From Perkinsus olseni (taxonomy: Eukaryota > Perkinsozoa > Perkinsida), in contig JABANN010000533.1 in the NCBI GenBank assembly GCA_013115125.1, positions 1 to 22,742 of the forward strand: DNA of 22,742 bases. Reading direction: 5' to 3'. Below are positions 9,560 to 19,940 of this stretch, in pieces. A program made the translations under genes and the position numbers. The notes below the pieces were generated by a model. That model was not told where the DNA came from. It made no database searches and was given only the letters and a program-made list of their open reading frames with translations. Each line of letters begins with the position of its first letter. The first letter of the stretch is position 1.

Positions 9560-10411
9560 TCAATGTTTGTATTGTGTTAATAATGGATATATACTGCAGA
9601 ATGCTTTGGTAATATCTTCTAATGTCCTGGCACCAACAAAAGATATCTTACCAGATACATATATCATAATAACCATCTTAGGGTCGAAGAGTCGGAATGT
9701 TAACCCAGGGGATAACTCAGGCTCGTATGTAGCATACGCACTATGATCATAGGCTAACCTTTCCAAACGTATTGGGAATCTTACATCAACTGATGCTATC
9801 ATATTCTCAACTTTAAAGTTATTCAACTTCATACTAGGATTATGTGTAATCTTCCTAAGGAGCTTGACTACTTTTTTACCAGCCTTCTTCGCTAATTCAA
9901 TAGTATATGCACCATTAATCATAACCTTGCCATTACGATAAATGTGGCAAGTGGCCTTAGTAGGGTTAGTAAATCTGATTACCGCACAATTCTGTTTACG
10001 AGGGTTATACTCACAATTACGGAGTTTAAAAGCAATGTCTTTGATATCAATAATATCATCAGCATCATCATTTATGCAGAGCTCGAAGGATGCGATAACA
10101 TTGTCCAATACTGGATTCATACCATCAGGTATCATATTATTGGCAACATCATCAATATCATTAGTAGCAACATAACCATTATTATGCTTAACCATAACTC
10201 CATCCTCTCTAGACAGAGCATGCTGCTGATGCTGGTCTTCTTCTTCTCCTTGTTGTTGTTGATCGTCAGTTGTTGCTAGTAATGCATCGTCGATTGATGT
10301 GAGGTTATTGCGGTTATCACCACCACCACCACCACCACCTTCAAAAAAATAGTCCGGAGTGAGAATGCTAGATGGACCAGACATACTCATAATGCCAGAC
10401 GCAATCATCAA
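9560..10411 (-). CDS. TATA-binding protein-like factor, most divergent paralog C
   Basis: Single-exon frame of 283 residues from the double ATG at 10411. About 95 N-terminal residues are low complexity: a run of seven Gly, QQQQ and acidic/His patches. The TBP saddle follows (about 95-283) with RNCEYNPRK, FKVENMIASVDVRFPIRLE, ATYEPELSPGL and YVSGKISFVGA. It is clearly paralogous to A and B but far from them. All four intercalating Phe are replaced: Q140, Y158, S234 and Y251, with one extra residue in the loop before Y158. In this it resembles TBP-like factors and the dinoflagellate TBP reported to lack these Phe. The conserved fold residues are kept, so it probably folds as a saddle but should contact DNA differently. 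It is transcribed divergently from the Hsp110 gene 147 nt away. Confidence 0.9.
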   Translation of the reverse strand: MMIASGIMSMSGPSSILTPDYFFEGGGGGGGDNRNNLTSIDDALLATTDDQQQQGEEEDQHQQHALSREDGVMVKHNNGYVATNDIDDVANNMIPDGMNPVLDNVIASFELCINDDADDIIDIKDIAFKLRNCEYNPRKQNCAVIRFTNPTKATCHIYRNGKVMINGAYTIELAKKAGKKVVKLLRKITHNPSMKLNNFKVENMIASVDVRFPIRLERLAYDHSAYATYEPELSPGLTFRLFDPKMVIMIYVSGKISFVGARTLEDITKAFCSIYPLLTQYKH

Positions 10412-10558
10412 ACAATCTATGATAGGGAGTAGACAGCAGAATAGTTGCGCCCATATCGATTGGAATGGCGTGCGCTAGTCGTATTTATGACAGGGGGCCT
10501 TGTGTGGTGGGGGAGTTTAGTAGAGCTTACGTTCCTTGTAGTAGTTATTGTTGTGATT
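10412..10558. promoter_or_regulatory. Divergent promoter region TBP-C / Hsp110
   Basis: 147 nt between two start codons pointing away from each other, so both promoters and 5' leaders must lie here or overlap the genes. I see no clear TATA box and no clean array of inverted GAA heat-shock units. A TTCCTTGTAGTAG tract about 20 nt before the Hsp110 ATG could be a leader acceptor. Confidence 0.45.
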
Positions 10559-12455
10559 ATGTCTGGTGTTATTGGTATTGATTTGGGTACTGCTGATTCT
10601 ATTGTTGCATCAGTTGGGCGAGGTGTGGTAGACATTGTACGGAATGAGGTGTCAGAAAGGAAGACTCCCTGTGTGGTTGGATTTACTGATAAGAACAGAT
10701 TAATTGGTACTAATAAGCATGCTGCTAGTGATGATCAGGGGACTCTTGTCATCATCATCAGGCGAAGCTGCTATGACGTCCATAAAATCAAATTATAAGA
10801 ATACGTGCCGTAACCCTAAACAACTATTGGGAAGATCATCGCCTGATGATGAGGAGCTCAAGAAGGAGAAGTTCTTCCAGATATGTGATAATGCTATTGC
10901 TGATGATGGTAACAACAATAACAACAGTAGGAGTACTTGGTAATGCTTGTTAATAAGCAGGTACTGCTGGTTATCGTGTATCCTATCTTGGTGAGGAGAG
11001 GGTATTGTCAGCTACTGTCGTTACATCTATGTTATTATCTAAGTTGAAAGATACTGCTGATGCATTTACCTCATCCAATAGTAAAGATGTTGTTATCGCT
11101 GTACCATCATACTTCCAAGATACCCATCGCCATGCTGTACTGGACGCTGCTCGTATTGCTGGCCTCAACTGTTTGAGGGTTATGAATGATTCCACGGCTA
11201 CTGCACTAGCATACGGTATTTATCGTTCTAACGAGTTCGGTGATGATATTACTAAACCAACTATAGTAGCATTCACTTCCGTTGGTGCGTCACACTTCGG
11301 TTGCTCCGTCGTCAAGTTCACTAAGAGCCATCTTACTGTACTTGGTGAGGCTATTGATACCACTGTTGGTGGTCGATATATTGATCAATTGTTGATGGAA
11401 CATTATAGTCAAGAGTTTACTAAGAAGACAGGTTTGGACCCTCTGAAGAATGCAAAAGCTAGATTTAAGCTCGAGGAGGCTGTGAACAAGGTGAAGAAGA
11501 TCTTATCTGCCAACAATGAGGCGGTATTGGGGATTGAATGCTTGATGGGAGATGAAGATCTTGTAGGTCCTTATCATCATCATCATCATCATTTACGAGT
11601 GCTATTCATTAGTATTCTTTTTCTTGTTGTTTTCAGAATGCTGTTGTAACTCGTGATAAGTTGGAGGAGTTATGTACCCCAATGATTGGTAAGATGCAAT
11701 CAGTAATGGACCGAGCATTGAAGGAGGCCAATGTTACTGCTGATGATCTACATTCTGTTGAGATCATTGGTGGTGTATCTCGCGTGCCATTCATACAACG
11801 TACCATTGTTGATACCCTCCACAAGGGTCTATCCCGAACCCTTAATGCTGATGAATGCGTTGCTCGTGGTTGTGCACTGCAAGCCGCTATGTTGTCACCG
11901 TTATTCAAGGTTAGGTAATATACAACACTCCCACCAAACCGCTTCACTCATCATTCCTCTTTTCAGGGACTTTGCTGTCACTGATTTCTCCCAGCAAGGT
12001 GTTGAGGTTGCATGGAAGGCAGCAGCAGCAACTAGTACCGGTGATGATAGTGAACAACAACACGAACGAGCTGATGATGATACTGCTGATGGTTCTGCAT
12101 CTATTAAAAGGACAGAAGTTTTCCAACCACGGTCGACGCTGAATATGGTTAAGATGCTCACCTTCTATCGCAAGGATGCCTTCGATCTATGGGCCCAGTA
12201 TCCTAACTCGAAGGACGCGTCGCTCGGAAGATTCACTGTGCAAGTCCCTCATAGTGATGGTGCTCCCAAGAAGATTAAAGTTAGAGCTAAGCTCAGTCTA
12301 CATGGTACGTTCAGTATAGAGAATGCCACTATGATTGAGGAAGAGGAATATCAAGTTGTTGAGAAGGAACGTCGACCTAAAGACAAGCAACAACAACAAC
12401 AACAACAACAACAACAACCTGCTGCTGGTGCTGGTGCTGGTGCTGGTGCTGCTGG

Positions 12456-12493
<38 letters not shown>

Positions 12494-13710
12494 TGAACAT
12501 GCCGGACGCATCCCCTTCAGCTACTACCACTACTAATGCTGATCATGATGTTAATATGCAGCCTGCTGAGGTGGTAGTGGTAAACACAACAACAATACTG
12601 CTGCTATCAATGTGTCATTATTATTGCTCGTTGCTTTCAGACTGCTCCTAGTGATAAGGAAGAGTATGAAGAGGTTGAAGTTACGAAGACCAAGACACGT
12701 ACCGAGAAGACTGAGATACCTATCATACGTAATGCATCGTCATCATCGCTATTGTTGTTATTGTTTTATGTGGCAGGTTGTGGTGTACCCGGCATGACGG
12801 AAGAGCAGCTTATTGCTGCTGAGGATGATGAGTCCAAGATGAGAGGTATTGATAGAGAAGTTGCTGAGACTGATGAGAAGCGAAATGAATTGGAGAGTTA
12901 TGTATTCGAGAGCAGGTAGGTGATGATGATGGTGGTACTCATGATGCTAGTATCACTACTACTGCTGATCAGGGATAAGATAAGTTCACCATCATCTAAG
13001 TGGTATGAGTTCCTGAGTGCTGCACAAAGAGATGAACTATCTAATATACTTATGCAAACTGAGGATTGGATTTATGACCATTACGATGTAATAACCCTTC
13101 ATCTCTAGCAGATGATGATTATTGTTATCATGGTCTTCAGGCTACCAAGGCCGAGTATATGGATAAGTTGATAGCGATACGACCATTGGGAGATGGAGCT
13201 GAGTATCGTGCATCAGAAGCATCCTTGAGACCAGAGGCAGAAGCTAAGACACAAGATGCTATGCAGAAGTATAGATCCTTAGCACAGTCACCTGATGTTG
13301 CTTACTCACATATTGCTATTGAAAGGAAGCAGCATATCATTGATGAGTGTCAGAAGTTGGAATCATGGTTATCTCAGCAGAAGGCATTACAGGCACGTCA
13401 ACCTCTCTATGATACCCCAGTTTATACTGTAGCTGACCTCAATGCTAAGACTGATGCTCTTATTAAACTAGCTGATGGTATATTATCTGAGAAGCCCCCC
13501 AAGAAGGAAGAGAAGCAGCAGAGCACCACGACCAATGATGCGTCCGAGTCCCCTTCTGCTGATGATACTCCTGCTGCTGGCGGCGATAATGGTGAATCTA
13601 GCGAAGAGGAGGGAGGTGCTGGCGGCCCTACTGTTGAAGAGGTCGATAGTTCCTCGCCTGATGCTTCTACTAAATATGAGGCCTCCCCTAAGGATATGGA
13701 TGTTGATTAA
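10559..13710 (+). CDS. Hsp110/Sse-type Hsp70 family chaperone
   Basis: Nine exons: 10559-10706, 10762-10926, 10961-11562, 11637-11914, 11967-12570 (or to 12579), 12641-12728, 12777-12915, 12973-13087 and 13141-13710; about 902 residues. Introns are 34-74 nt and all phases agree. The nucleotide-binding domain begins SGVIGIDLGTADSIVASVGR, then IKSNYKNTCRNPKQLLGR, YLGEERVLSATVVTSMLLSK and IIGGVSRVPFIQ. The Hsp110 hallmarks are the 'NYKNTCRN.K.LLGR' segment, the acidic loop in the substrate domain and the long helical lid (KWYEFLSAAQRDELSNIL..TEDWIYD). Hsp110 acts as nucleotide exchange factor for Hsp70 and as holdase in the cytosol. The acidic loop is expanded by Gln, Gly-Ala and Asp repeats (12388-12492). 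The protein ends DMDVD, not EEVD. Start chosen at the first ATG matching the family. Confidence 0.95.
12388..12492 (+). repeat. Triple in-frame repeat inside Hsp110: poly-Gln, Gly-Ala, poly-Asp
   Basis: Ten CAA codons, then a GCT/GGT tract, then twelve GAT codons, back to back in the Hsp110 reading frame. They enlarge the acidic loop between the substrate-binding beta domain and the helical lid, a region variable in length in this family. Confidence 0.95.
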
Positions 13711-14120
13711 TCCTCCTATGATAATTATGATATGCTTTTGATGTGACCTCAGTATTATATTATCAACATCGTCATCATCATCATAAGCATCAGCGTCAGC
13801 AGCGGCAGTGGTAGCATTATTGCTCCTCTATACCAATACTCGTACCATCTCTCGTAGCCCCATCGAGAAGGCAATGGTTAATCAACAACAATAACAAACA
13901 CTGTACTAAGAAATGTAATGATAAGACACCCCAAAAGGCGATGATTCCACCGTCGTTATTCCTATTACTACTTTCATCATTGATAGAAGTAATAGTGCTA
14001 ATCCATCGTCGTCATCGTCGTCGAAGCTTTCATCCAACAGGACGTTGTTGTGTTGTTCTAGTAGATGGATGGGCAAATGGATTACAATTGTGCAGGGCGG
14101 TTATACTTGTTGTTAGAAGT
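13711..14120. other. Intergenic tract between Hsp110 and TAP42-like gene
   Basis: About 410 bases. The frame of the next gene stays open upstream to 13941, but that stretch lacks family similarity and is Leu/Arg-rich, so I treat it as leader. The tract contains ATC/GTC trinucleotide runs and no other feature. Confidence 0.5.
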
Positions 14121-15282
14121 ATGTCAAACTTTAAGAGTATATCGTCCTTCGATAATCCATTACAAGCCTTCAATTATTACTTTGATAATATTTATATACC
14201 AGCAGGGCATCCTGACCTAGCGAGAGGACAGCGAGTTGATCATGATGATGGAGAAAGAGGAAAAGAAGGATGGTGGAGATCTCTATGTGAAGCCTTCATG
14301 GACCTACAACAATCATTGCAGTCTGAAGGATATACATTATCTAATAATGAAGACGATGATGTCGAAGAAGTTCATACAGATTCTTTGTTACTTCTAACTT
14401 TACCTTATGTAATTGCTGATTGTATGAGCCATTATATAGATTGTATGACAATTACCAAGAGGAGCAGTAAGAATCTTATGAAGGTTAAAACTTACTTGAA
14501 ACAGTTTATAACCATCATAACAGCAAGGTTGAAGATCATTGATTATCATTCGTCATTAACGGGAACTGGTGACGACAGAGATGCTAAAATAAATAGACGA
14601 AGAGAGGAGAAGCGGCTGAAACAGAAATATGTGAATATAAAGTATCATCTTAACGAAGGCAAGGATGATGATGAGGAGGAGTTCGAACGAGATTGTTATA
14701 TTTCCCTGATCAAATACTTTACGTTGTTATCTGTTGATGAGGTTAGAATGCTAGAGATCGAGATTGAGTGTCTTCAACAGAGAGAGGCCGATTGTGACGA
14801 TGATGATCGTGGTCGTGGTCGAGAGAATGAGTAAGGTTATGCTCCCGTCGTCTATGAGTAATTATCATTAGTCTTCAGCCTACGCCATGCACCGCCGACC
14901 ATGGAGAGGCGACAACCATGGGTTGTACGATTGGATGCCCCTAATGTTGCTGATCCTGAATCAAGAAGGAACAGATTGAATGTTAGAGATCAAGTGTTCA
15001 AGTAATAACATCATATTGGAAGTTAATAATGTAGTTGATAATTACCTCAGACCCGACATACCTATGCCAACTATGACTCTTGATGAATGGGCTAGACTTG
15101 AGCAGCAGAATCTCATCTCATCGTCAAACAATCAACAAAAGCAAGCCCGAGAGGGTGATGCTTCCGATAGCAGTAGTGATGACAACAGCGATGAAGAAGC
15201 TGAGTTGAAGGCGCGTGAATGGGATGATTGGAAAGATGATCACCCCAGAGGAGCTGGCAATAAAATGACCAATATTGGTTAA
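14121..15282 (+). CDS. TAP42/IGBP1-like PP2A-phosphatase regulatory subunit
   Basis: Three exons, 14121-14830, 14879-15001 and 15051-15282, with introns of 48 and 49 nt and closing phases; 354 residues, the usual family length. TAP42 (alpha4) binds catalytic subunits of PP2A-type phosphatases and links them to TOR signalling in the cytosol. The N-terminal two thirds are helical with SFDNPLQAFNYYFDN, LPYVIADCMSHY and the charged INRRREEKRLKQK. The diagnostic C-terminus has VFKPDIPMPTMTLDEWARLE and ends AREWDDWKDDHPRGAGNKMTN, matching the family's 'TM(T)(I/L)DEW' and 'REWDD.KDD..RG.GN' motifs. ATG 14121 was chosen because it begins the folded-looking part and is preceded by TTGTTGTTAG, a possible leader acceptor. 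Acidic Ser/Asp runs lie in the linker, as in other members. Confidence 0.9.
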
Positions 15283-15659
15283 ACCTATTACCATTCTGTT
15301 TCTATATTTGCTGTGTCGTCGATGAGTTGATGACAGTGATGATTGACCACTCCTCCTCACACAAGTCAGTAGTACTCATGGAAACTGGTCTTGTCCCCTC
15401 AGACAGGTAAGTATAAAAACTCTACTACGATCTTCTACTACACCATAAGTGATGACTGATGTGGAAAAACCCATATTCGATATTAGCAAAAAATCAATGA
15501 CTGCTAGGACGGCTGGCGAGGACACAAGTCCATGGTAAAACTATGATAATAATAATAACCACCTTCTCCTCCCCTTCATACTCCGGTGATTGTGTGATCA
15601 ACGTATCAACAAAACGATGAGGATTATGATCAGCAGCAGCACCTTCCTCGTCTGTTCGT
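15283..15659. other. Intergenic tract between convergent genes
   Basis: About 375 bases between the stops of the TAP42-like gene (+) and formate dehydrogenase (-). It should hold both 3' ends. I see no gene, no obvious polyadenylation signal and no repeat worth naming. Confidence 0.5.
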
Positions 15660-16961
15660 CTATAACCTGCGTTTCTTATTCTTTTCCTCATAACCATTAG
15701 ACACAGGAGTAGGGGTGGTAGTAGTTTCATTCTCGTAACGAATACTCCTATGTTTATGATACTTCGAGGCTTCTTCGCTCCCCTTCGTTGCATCACCTTG
15801 AGTATAAGAATGTTTACCAGCACCAGCAAGATGACCTTTATCAACAATAAGATACTCATTACGTAGAGGCTTACCATCAAAAAAGGCTTCGAGTATCTCA
15901 GCAGTACCAGCAGCATAACGTGTTTGAGCTGATAGTGTAGTACCACTCACATGAGGTGTCATTGCATGATGTGGCATATCTCTCCACGGATGATCTTCTG
16001 GAGCAGGCTGAGGGAACCATACATCACCAGCATAACCACCCAGATGACCCGCCTCCAATGACGCCCTTATAGCATCTCTATCGCATATCTTACCTCTAGC
16101 TGTGTTAACTAGGTAAGCACCTTTCTTCATTTTACTTAGGAGAGTAGCATCAAATAGATGTTCAGTTTGAGGATGTAGTGGGCAATTTATGGTAACAACA
16201 TCACATACTTTAACCATATCCTCAACATTATCGTGATAGATCAAACCAAGCTCCTTCTCAACATCTTCCGATAGACGATAATGATCAGTATAATGAAGAT
16301 GCACATCAAACGGCTTTAGACGCTTGAGTACAGCTAGTCCAATCCTACCAGCAGCAACAGTGCCAATGTGCATGCCTTCAACATCATAAGATCTACTAAC
16401 ACAGTCGGCTATGTTCCAACCACCTTCAACGACCGTTTTGTAACAAGGTATGTAATTGCGTACCAGACTTAAAATGAGCATAACAACATGCTCGCTAACG
16501 GATATAGAATTAGAATATGTGACTTCAGCTACGGTAACATTATTATTGCAAGCTGCTTCCAAATCAACATGATCAGATCCAATACCAGCAGTGATGCATA
16601 GCTTCAACTTGGATGCCATCTGGATACGCTTTTCGGTCAAATAAGCAGGCCAAAATGGTTGACTGATAACGACAACTGCATCAGGTAGATGCTTCTCAAA
16701 TTCACATCCATCACCATCCTTATCAGATGTTACAACAAACTCATAACCATGCTTTTCCACCAACTGACGAATACCAAGTTCACCGGATACACAACCGAGT
16801 AGAGTACCAGCCTTGAAATGCACATCTTTAGGGGTTGGTGCAGTCTGGCCACCGGGATAATTACTTATAGTGGGTATATCATCTCTAGCATACTTAGGTG
16901 GATACCCAGTAAATGGATCATCATACAACACGCATACAACCTTACCAAGACTGGCCGGCAT
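15660..16961 (-). CDS. NAD-dependent formate dehydrogenase
   Basis: Intronless, 433 residues from ATG 16961 (MPASLGKVVCVLYDDPF); a further in-frame ATG at 16988 would add nine hydrophobic residues, too short to judge as a targeting signal. It belongs to the D-2-hydroxyacid dehydrogenase fold and oxidises formate to CO2 with NAD. Recognised in order: YPGGQTAPTPK, SQPFWPAYLT, the substrate strand LCITAGIGSDHVD, NSISVSEHVVMLILSLVRNY, the Rossmann motif GTVAAGRIG, NTARGKICDRDA with the catalytic Arg, and FPQPAPEDHPWRDMPHHAMTPHVSG with the conserved Gln and the catalytic His before VSGTT. All active-site elements are present. The core ends at GGSEEA-type sequence near residue 395; about 30 extra polar residues ending KNKKRRL follow, absent from bacterial enzymes of about 400 residues. 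The lack of introns contrasts with most neighbours. Confidence 0.97.
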   Translation of the reverse strand: MPASLGKVVCVLYDDPFTGYPPKYARDDIPTISNYPGGQTAPTPKDVHFKAGTLLGCVSGELGIRQLVEKHGYEFVVTSDKDGDGCEFEKHLPDAVVVISQPFWPAYLTEKRIQMASKLKLCITAGIGSDHVDLEAACNNNVTVAEVTYSNSISVSEHVVMLILSLVRNYIPCYKTVVEGGWNIADCVSRSYDVEGMHIGTVAAGRIGLAVLKRLKPFDVHLHYTDHYRLSEDVEKELGLIYHDNVEDMVKVCDVVTINCPLHPQTEHLFDATLLSKMKKGAYLVNTARGKICDRDAIRASLEAGHLGGYAGDVWFPQPAPEDHPWRDMPHHAMTPHVSGTTLSAQTRYAAGTAEILEAFFDGKPLRNEYLIVDKGHLAGAGKHSYTQGDATKGSEEASKYHKHRSIRYENETTTTPTPVSNGYEEKNKKRRL

Positions 16962-17190
16962 GATAATAAAGATGAGCACTACCTCCACTACGTTCCGTAT
17001 ACGCGTGCCATTACACGCGTACGTACACCATCAAGCGTTCGCCATCATGATCGAACCAAACCCCCTTTTCACTTTCTTGCTATCGACATGGTAATGGACC
17101 ATCGGCTTTTTCTTCGCTCGCCTCACTTCGTGCGGTAATACATTTCCATAAACCCCCAGTCATTATAAATACCCCAGGAGAATGCAGACC
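16962..17190. other. Divergent intergenic tract
   Basis: About 230 bases between the start of formate dehydrogenase (-) and the start proposed for the next gene (+). Probably both promoters; no element recognised. ACGCGT occurs twice about 15 nt apart (near 17001 and 17015), as a small local repeat. Confidence 0.4.
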
Positions 17191-18194
17191 ATGAATAAAC
17201 ATGACCTGCCATACGCCACAACCGTCATCGCTGTTGGTATGTCGATGAGGTAGGTAAGGCTAATGGCATCATGGTTGTATGGTGTTGTGGATTGTAGCGT
17301 ATACCTAAGTGGATGCTACTCTTATGGTGGTATTAATGTGAGAAGGTTCGGAGTAGGTTCACCAGAGGCAACAGCAACAGCAGCAGACCATGTTGCATCA
17401 ACAGTAGTCGTGTATAGGTAGAACTACTAATGATGGTTATTTATCAGGTTCATGAAGATCGCTGTTATGCTGAGGTATTCGGTATGCAGGTTGCATTCAC
17501 TTCTACTCAAGCCGCTGTTGATGATGGTGTCTATCAAGGTGTTGAAATTAAATGTGGTAATCATTTAGTAAACCTTAATGATGTTGAAGGTTATCCGCTT
17601 ATGAAGGATAACCTTTTACGTAATAATAATAACAGCAGACTTAACACAACTGTCGATGATGATAGTATTCAGGTATTGAAGGTGCCCACGACTGTAATGA
17701 TGTACATAATACATTGCATCATGGTCACCACCAGATGGCATCAATTCCCACTTCACAAATGTATCATCAGCTCGAGGTGAATGTTCGGGATTATATTACT
17801 ATCGTAGACATGTCATCGGCAGTAGGTTGTATTCAAAACAATGAAGAGTATCTGTAGTAGTGGTATCGATACTACACCACGACAAGATGGATCATTATGC
17901 TATATACCGTATATGGATGGTAAAGGTGAAGTTACATTAAAATACTCCGAGTATAATGATGGTTATATGTTTCATAGTGGACAATGTCTCAATGCCCCTA
18001 TTGATGGTAATAAATTTATCAAGTATTCGCATATATCTAAGAAGATATCTAAGGCTGATATACCGTCGGTATACATGGGTATACCAATGACCTGTGATGT
18101 TATCAAGAGAGCCATTGATGCCCCTAGGAGGGGAAGTGATGATGATCTTAATAGTAGACAGATGGAGGGTATTTGTAAAAAGATGAGCATGTAG
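17191..18194 (+). CDS. Unrecognised, possibly exported protein
   Basis: Not recognised. Proposed exons 17191-17249, 17298-17403, 17448-17619, 17673-17693, 17735-17811 and 17847-18194; introns 48, 44, 53, 41 and 35 nt; phases close to give 260 residues. It begins MNKHDLPYATTVIAVGMSM, a weak candidate for a signal peptide. The body looks beta-rich and holds scattered Cys (DRCYAEVFGMQ, EIKCGNHLVNL, RGECSGLYYYRR, ICSSGID, SLCYIPYM, SGQCLNAPIDG, IPMTCDV, GICKK). Spaced cysteines with Gly/Tyr-rich loops suggest an extracellular or surface domain; that is inference. The last exon, YIPYMDGKGEVTLKYSEYND onward, is the most secure part. A different first exon starting at ATG 17271 (MASWLYGVVDCS) is equally open. 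It is convergent with the phosphatase gene, the stops lying 90 nt apart. Confidence 0.5.
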
Positions 18195-18284
18195 TTGTGA
18201 TGGTGTTCACATGATTTATCTGTTGTTATTGTACCACTTCCGTGTTATAGTACACAACATGCTGTTTAATGTGATAATGATACG

Positions 18285-19770
18285 TTATGTTGCAGATGAT
18301 GGTAAAGTTGGACCAATTATTCTTTGCCTTGATGAGGACGATGACAGAGTAGAATCCACAGCTGCTGCTGCTGCTGCTGCTGCTGTTGCTGTTGACAGCC
18401 GTTGTCTTTTATTGTCAAGGACAGGTGGGGGCGCTGGCCCTAGACACTGATGACGCCTTTTAACCTCTTCTTGACGAGGCCTATGCTGCTGTGGTGATGC
18501 AATCGATGCATAATCCTTAGTAACTGCTGAAGGACATATAATGACTTGATAGCAGGGATCAAGGCAGGAAGTACTTCGTAATTGCCTTGATAGTTTGATA
18601 AGCTGTTTACAGAATGACTCATTCGGTACGGCCTCTGGTCTAGCCTTCTGTACTGCTTCCAATGCGCCTTCGTATGAATACCGATAATATCTGACTAGTG
18701 CTAGTCGATGTTGTATCAAGATGATGATTATTATTACTTGATAAGGTAACTTATTACTATACTAACTGATCTGGATTGTCCCCAATTACAATGTACTAGT
18801 ATCTGAAGAATGGTAATAACACTAGTATATATATAATCATAATAGTAGTAAGAATGATGATATTGCTACAGTATCATGCATTACATTGCCATCTTCCCTT
18901 ATTCGGCATCTATCAATAAGGTTCCATGCAGAATCATACCTAGTTATGATAGGATTACTATCGAGTATTATTGGTATTGTTATTATTCTCACCATAAACT
19001 CAGACTCTCCGTGCCGTTGTCCTGCATCGGTAATCTACAGTACTCGAATACCACACCACCACTGCTACTACTACTCATATGATAATTTGGTACACCCCCT
19101 TCTGTCTTTGTAGGTGTACAATTTAGTATCTACGATTACATCATGATGAGTATGATCGCCATGATGATAATCGTGGTGTTATTACGTATTTGATATCATG
19201 TTTTCTCAGATTGATCATATTCTTGGCCATATATTTATCCCCAAAATATAACCATGGTAAGCCAATCTACGATGGGAATGATGATAACAATAATAACATG
19301 ATCGGGTGTACATCACCGAGCCCTCAGTTGTTTGATGAAAGGATGCCTTTATACATGAGGCGATGCAACATGATGATATCACGAGTATGACTATAACCTG
19401 CTGATGATGTGCTAATGATGATGATACCCTCTAGATACGCGATTCCTCGTCATGACATCCGAAATCGAGCATCATTCATAGCGCTATATCCGAGAGGAGC
19501 AGCTAGTGGAAATACTCTGCCGGATGATGATGATGAATAGTATGGGCATAGTGATAATAATGGTATTACATCTTTTAACGAGGTATACGTATCCTGCTGC
19601 TGCTGCTGCTGCTGCTGCTGTTCCTCCTTCTTCTTTCCCTCGGTATTAGAGTTAGCATCAGCATTGGTGGGCCGCATGGTCACAGCAATATCATCATCAT
19701 CATCGGATGACGATGGTCGTTGTAGATTCGGACGTGTTGTTGTTGTGGTATGATGATGATGATCATCCAT
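18285..19770 (-). CDS. Dual-specificity protein phosphatase
   Basis: Catalytic exons, read on the minus strand: 19266-19186, 19129-18993, 18939-18885 (an acceptor 15 nt earlier is also in phase), 18802-18738 and 18690-18285. They give the DSP domain in order: IGLPWLYFGDKYMAKNMINL, KHDIKYILNCTP, FEYCRLPMQDN with the general-acid Asp, ILVHCNWGQSRSVSIVISYL with the CX5R loop (HC-NWGQS-R), and YEGALEAVQKARPEAVPNESF. All catalytic residues are present. Such enzymes remove phosphate from Ser/Thr and Tyr, often on MAP kinases; the substrate is unknown. An N-terminal extension is proposed from 19770-19516 (MDDHHHH, acidic run, nine Gln), 19430-19398 and 19346-19317; phases close, for about 353 residues in all, but this part is less sure. 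The C-terminus carries KRRHQ, an Ala run and a Ser run. The expected seven introns are 47-85 nt. Confidence 0.85.
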
Positions 19771-19940
19771 GTTAGTATAACGAGTCTGAGATGTATATGG
19801 AAATAAGATAACCCAAACCATAACAGAACTACGAGGAGTAGGAGGAAATAATCATTATCTATAGGATTATAGTAGGATAATAATATTACAGCATAAGACA
19901 GATGATATCAACGTGGTAGTCGTATTCCTTCTCCTGGTCA
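19771..19940. other. Intergenic tract between RED and phosphatase genes
   Basis: About 170 bases between the RED stop and the proposed phosphatase start, both on the minus strand. The phosphatase frame is open back to ATG 19821 (MVWVILFPYTSQ), which would be a longer start. Nothing else is seen. Confidence 0.45.

Noticed and set aside
13941-14120. In-frame upstream extension of the TAP42-like gene (60 codons)
   Set aside because: Leu- and Arg-rich without family similarity, and a possible leader acceptor lies just before ATG 14121.
18211-18450. + strand frame with an Ala run
   Set aside because: Antisense to the last phosphatase exon, which is supported by the conserved segment before it.
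19190-19390. + strand frame with a signal-like start (MISCFLRLIIFLAIYL)
   Set aside because: The minus strand over 19266-19186 encodes the start of the phosphatase domain (IGLPWLYFGDKYMAKN), a recognised motif, so the + frame is a shadow.
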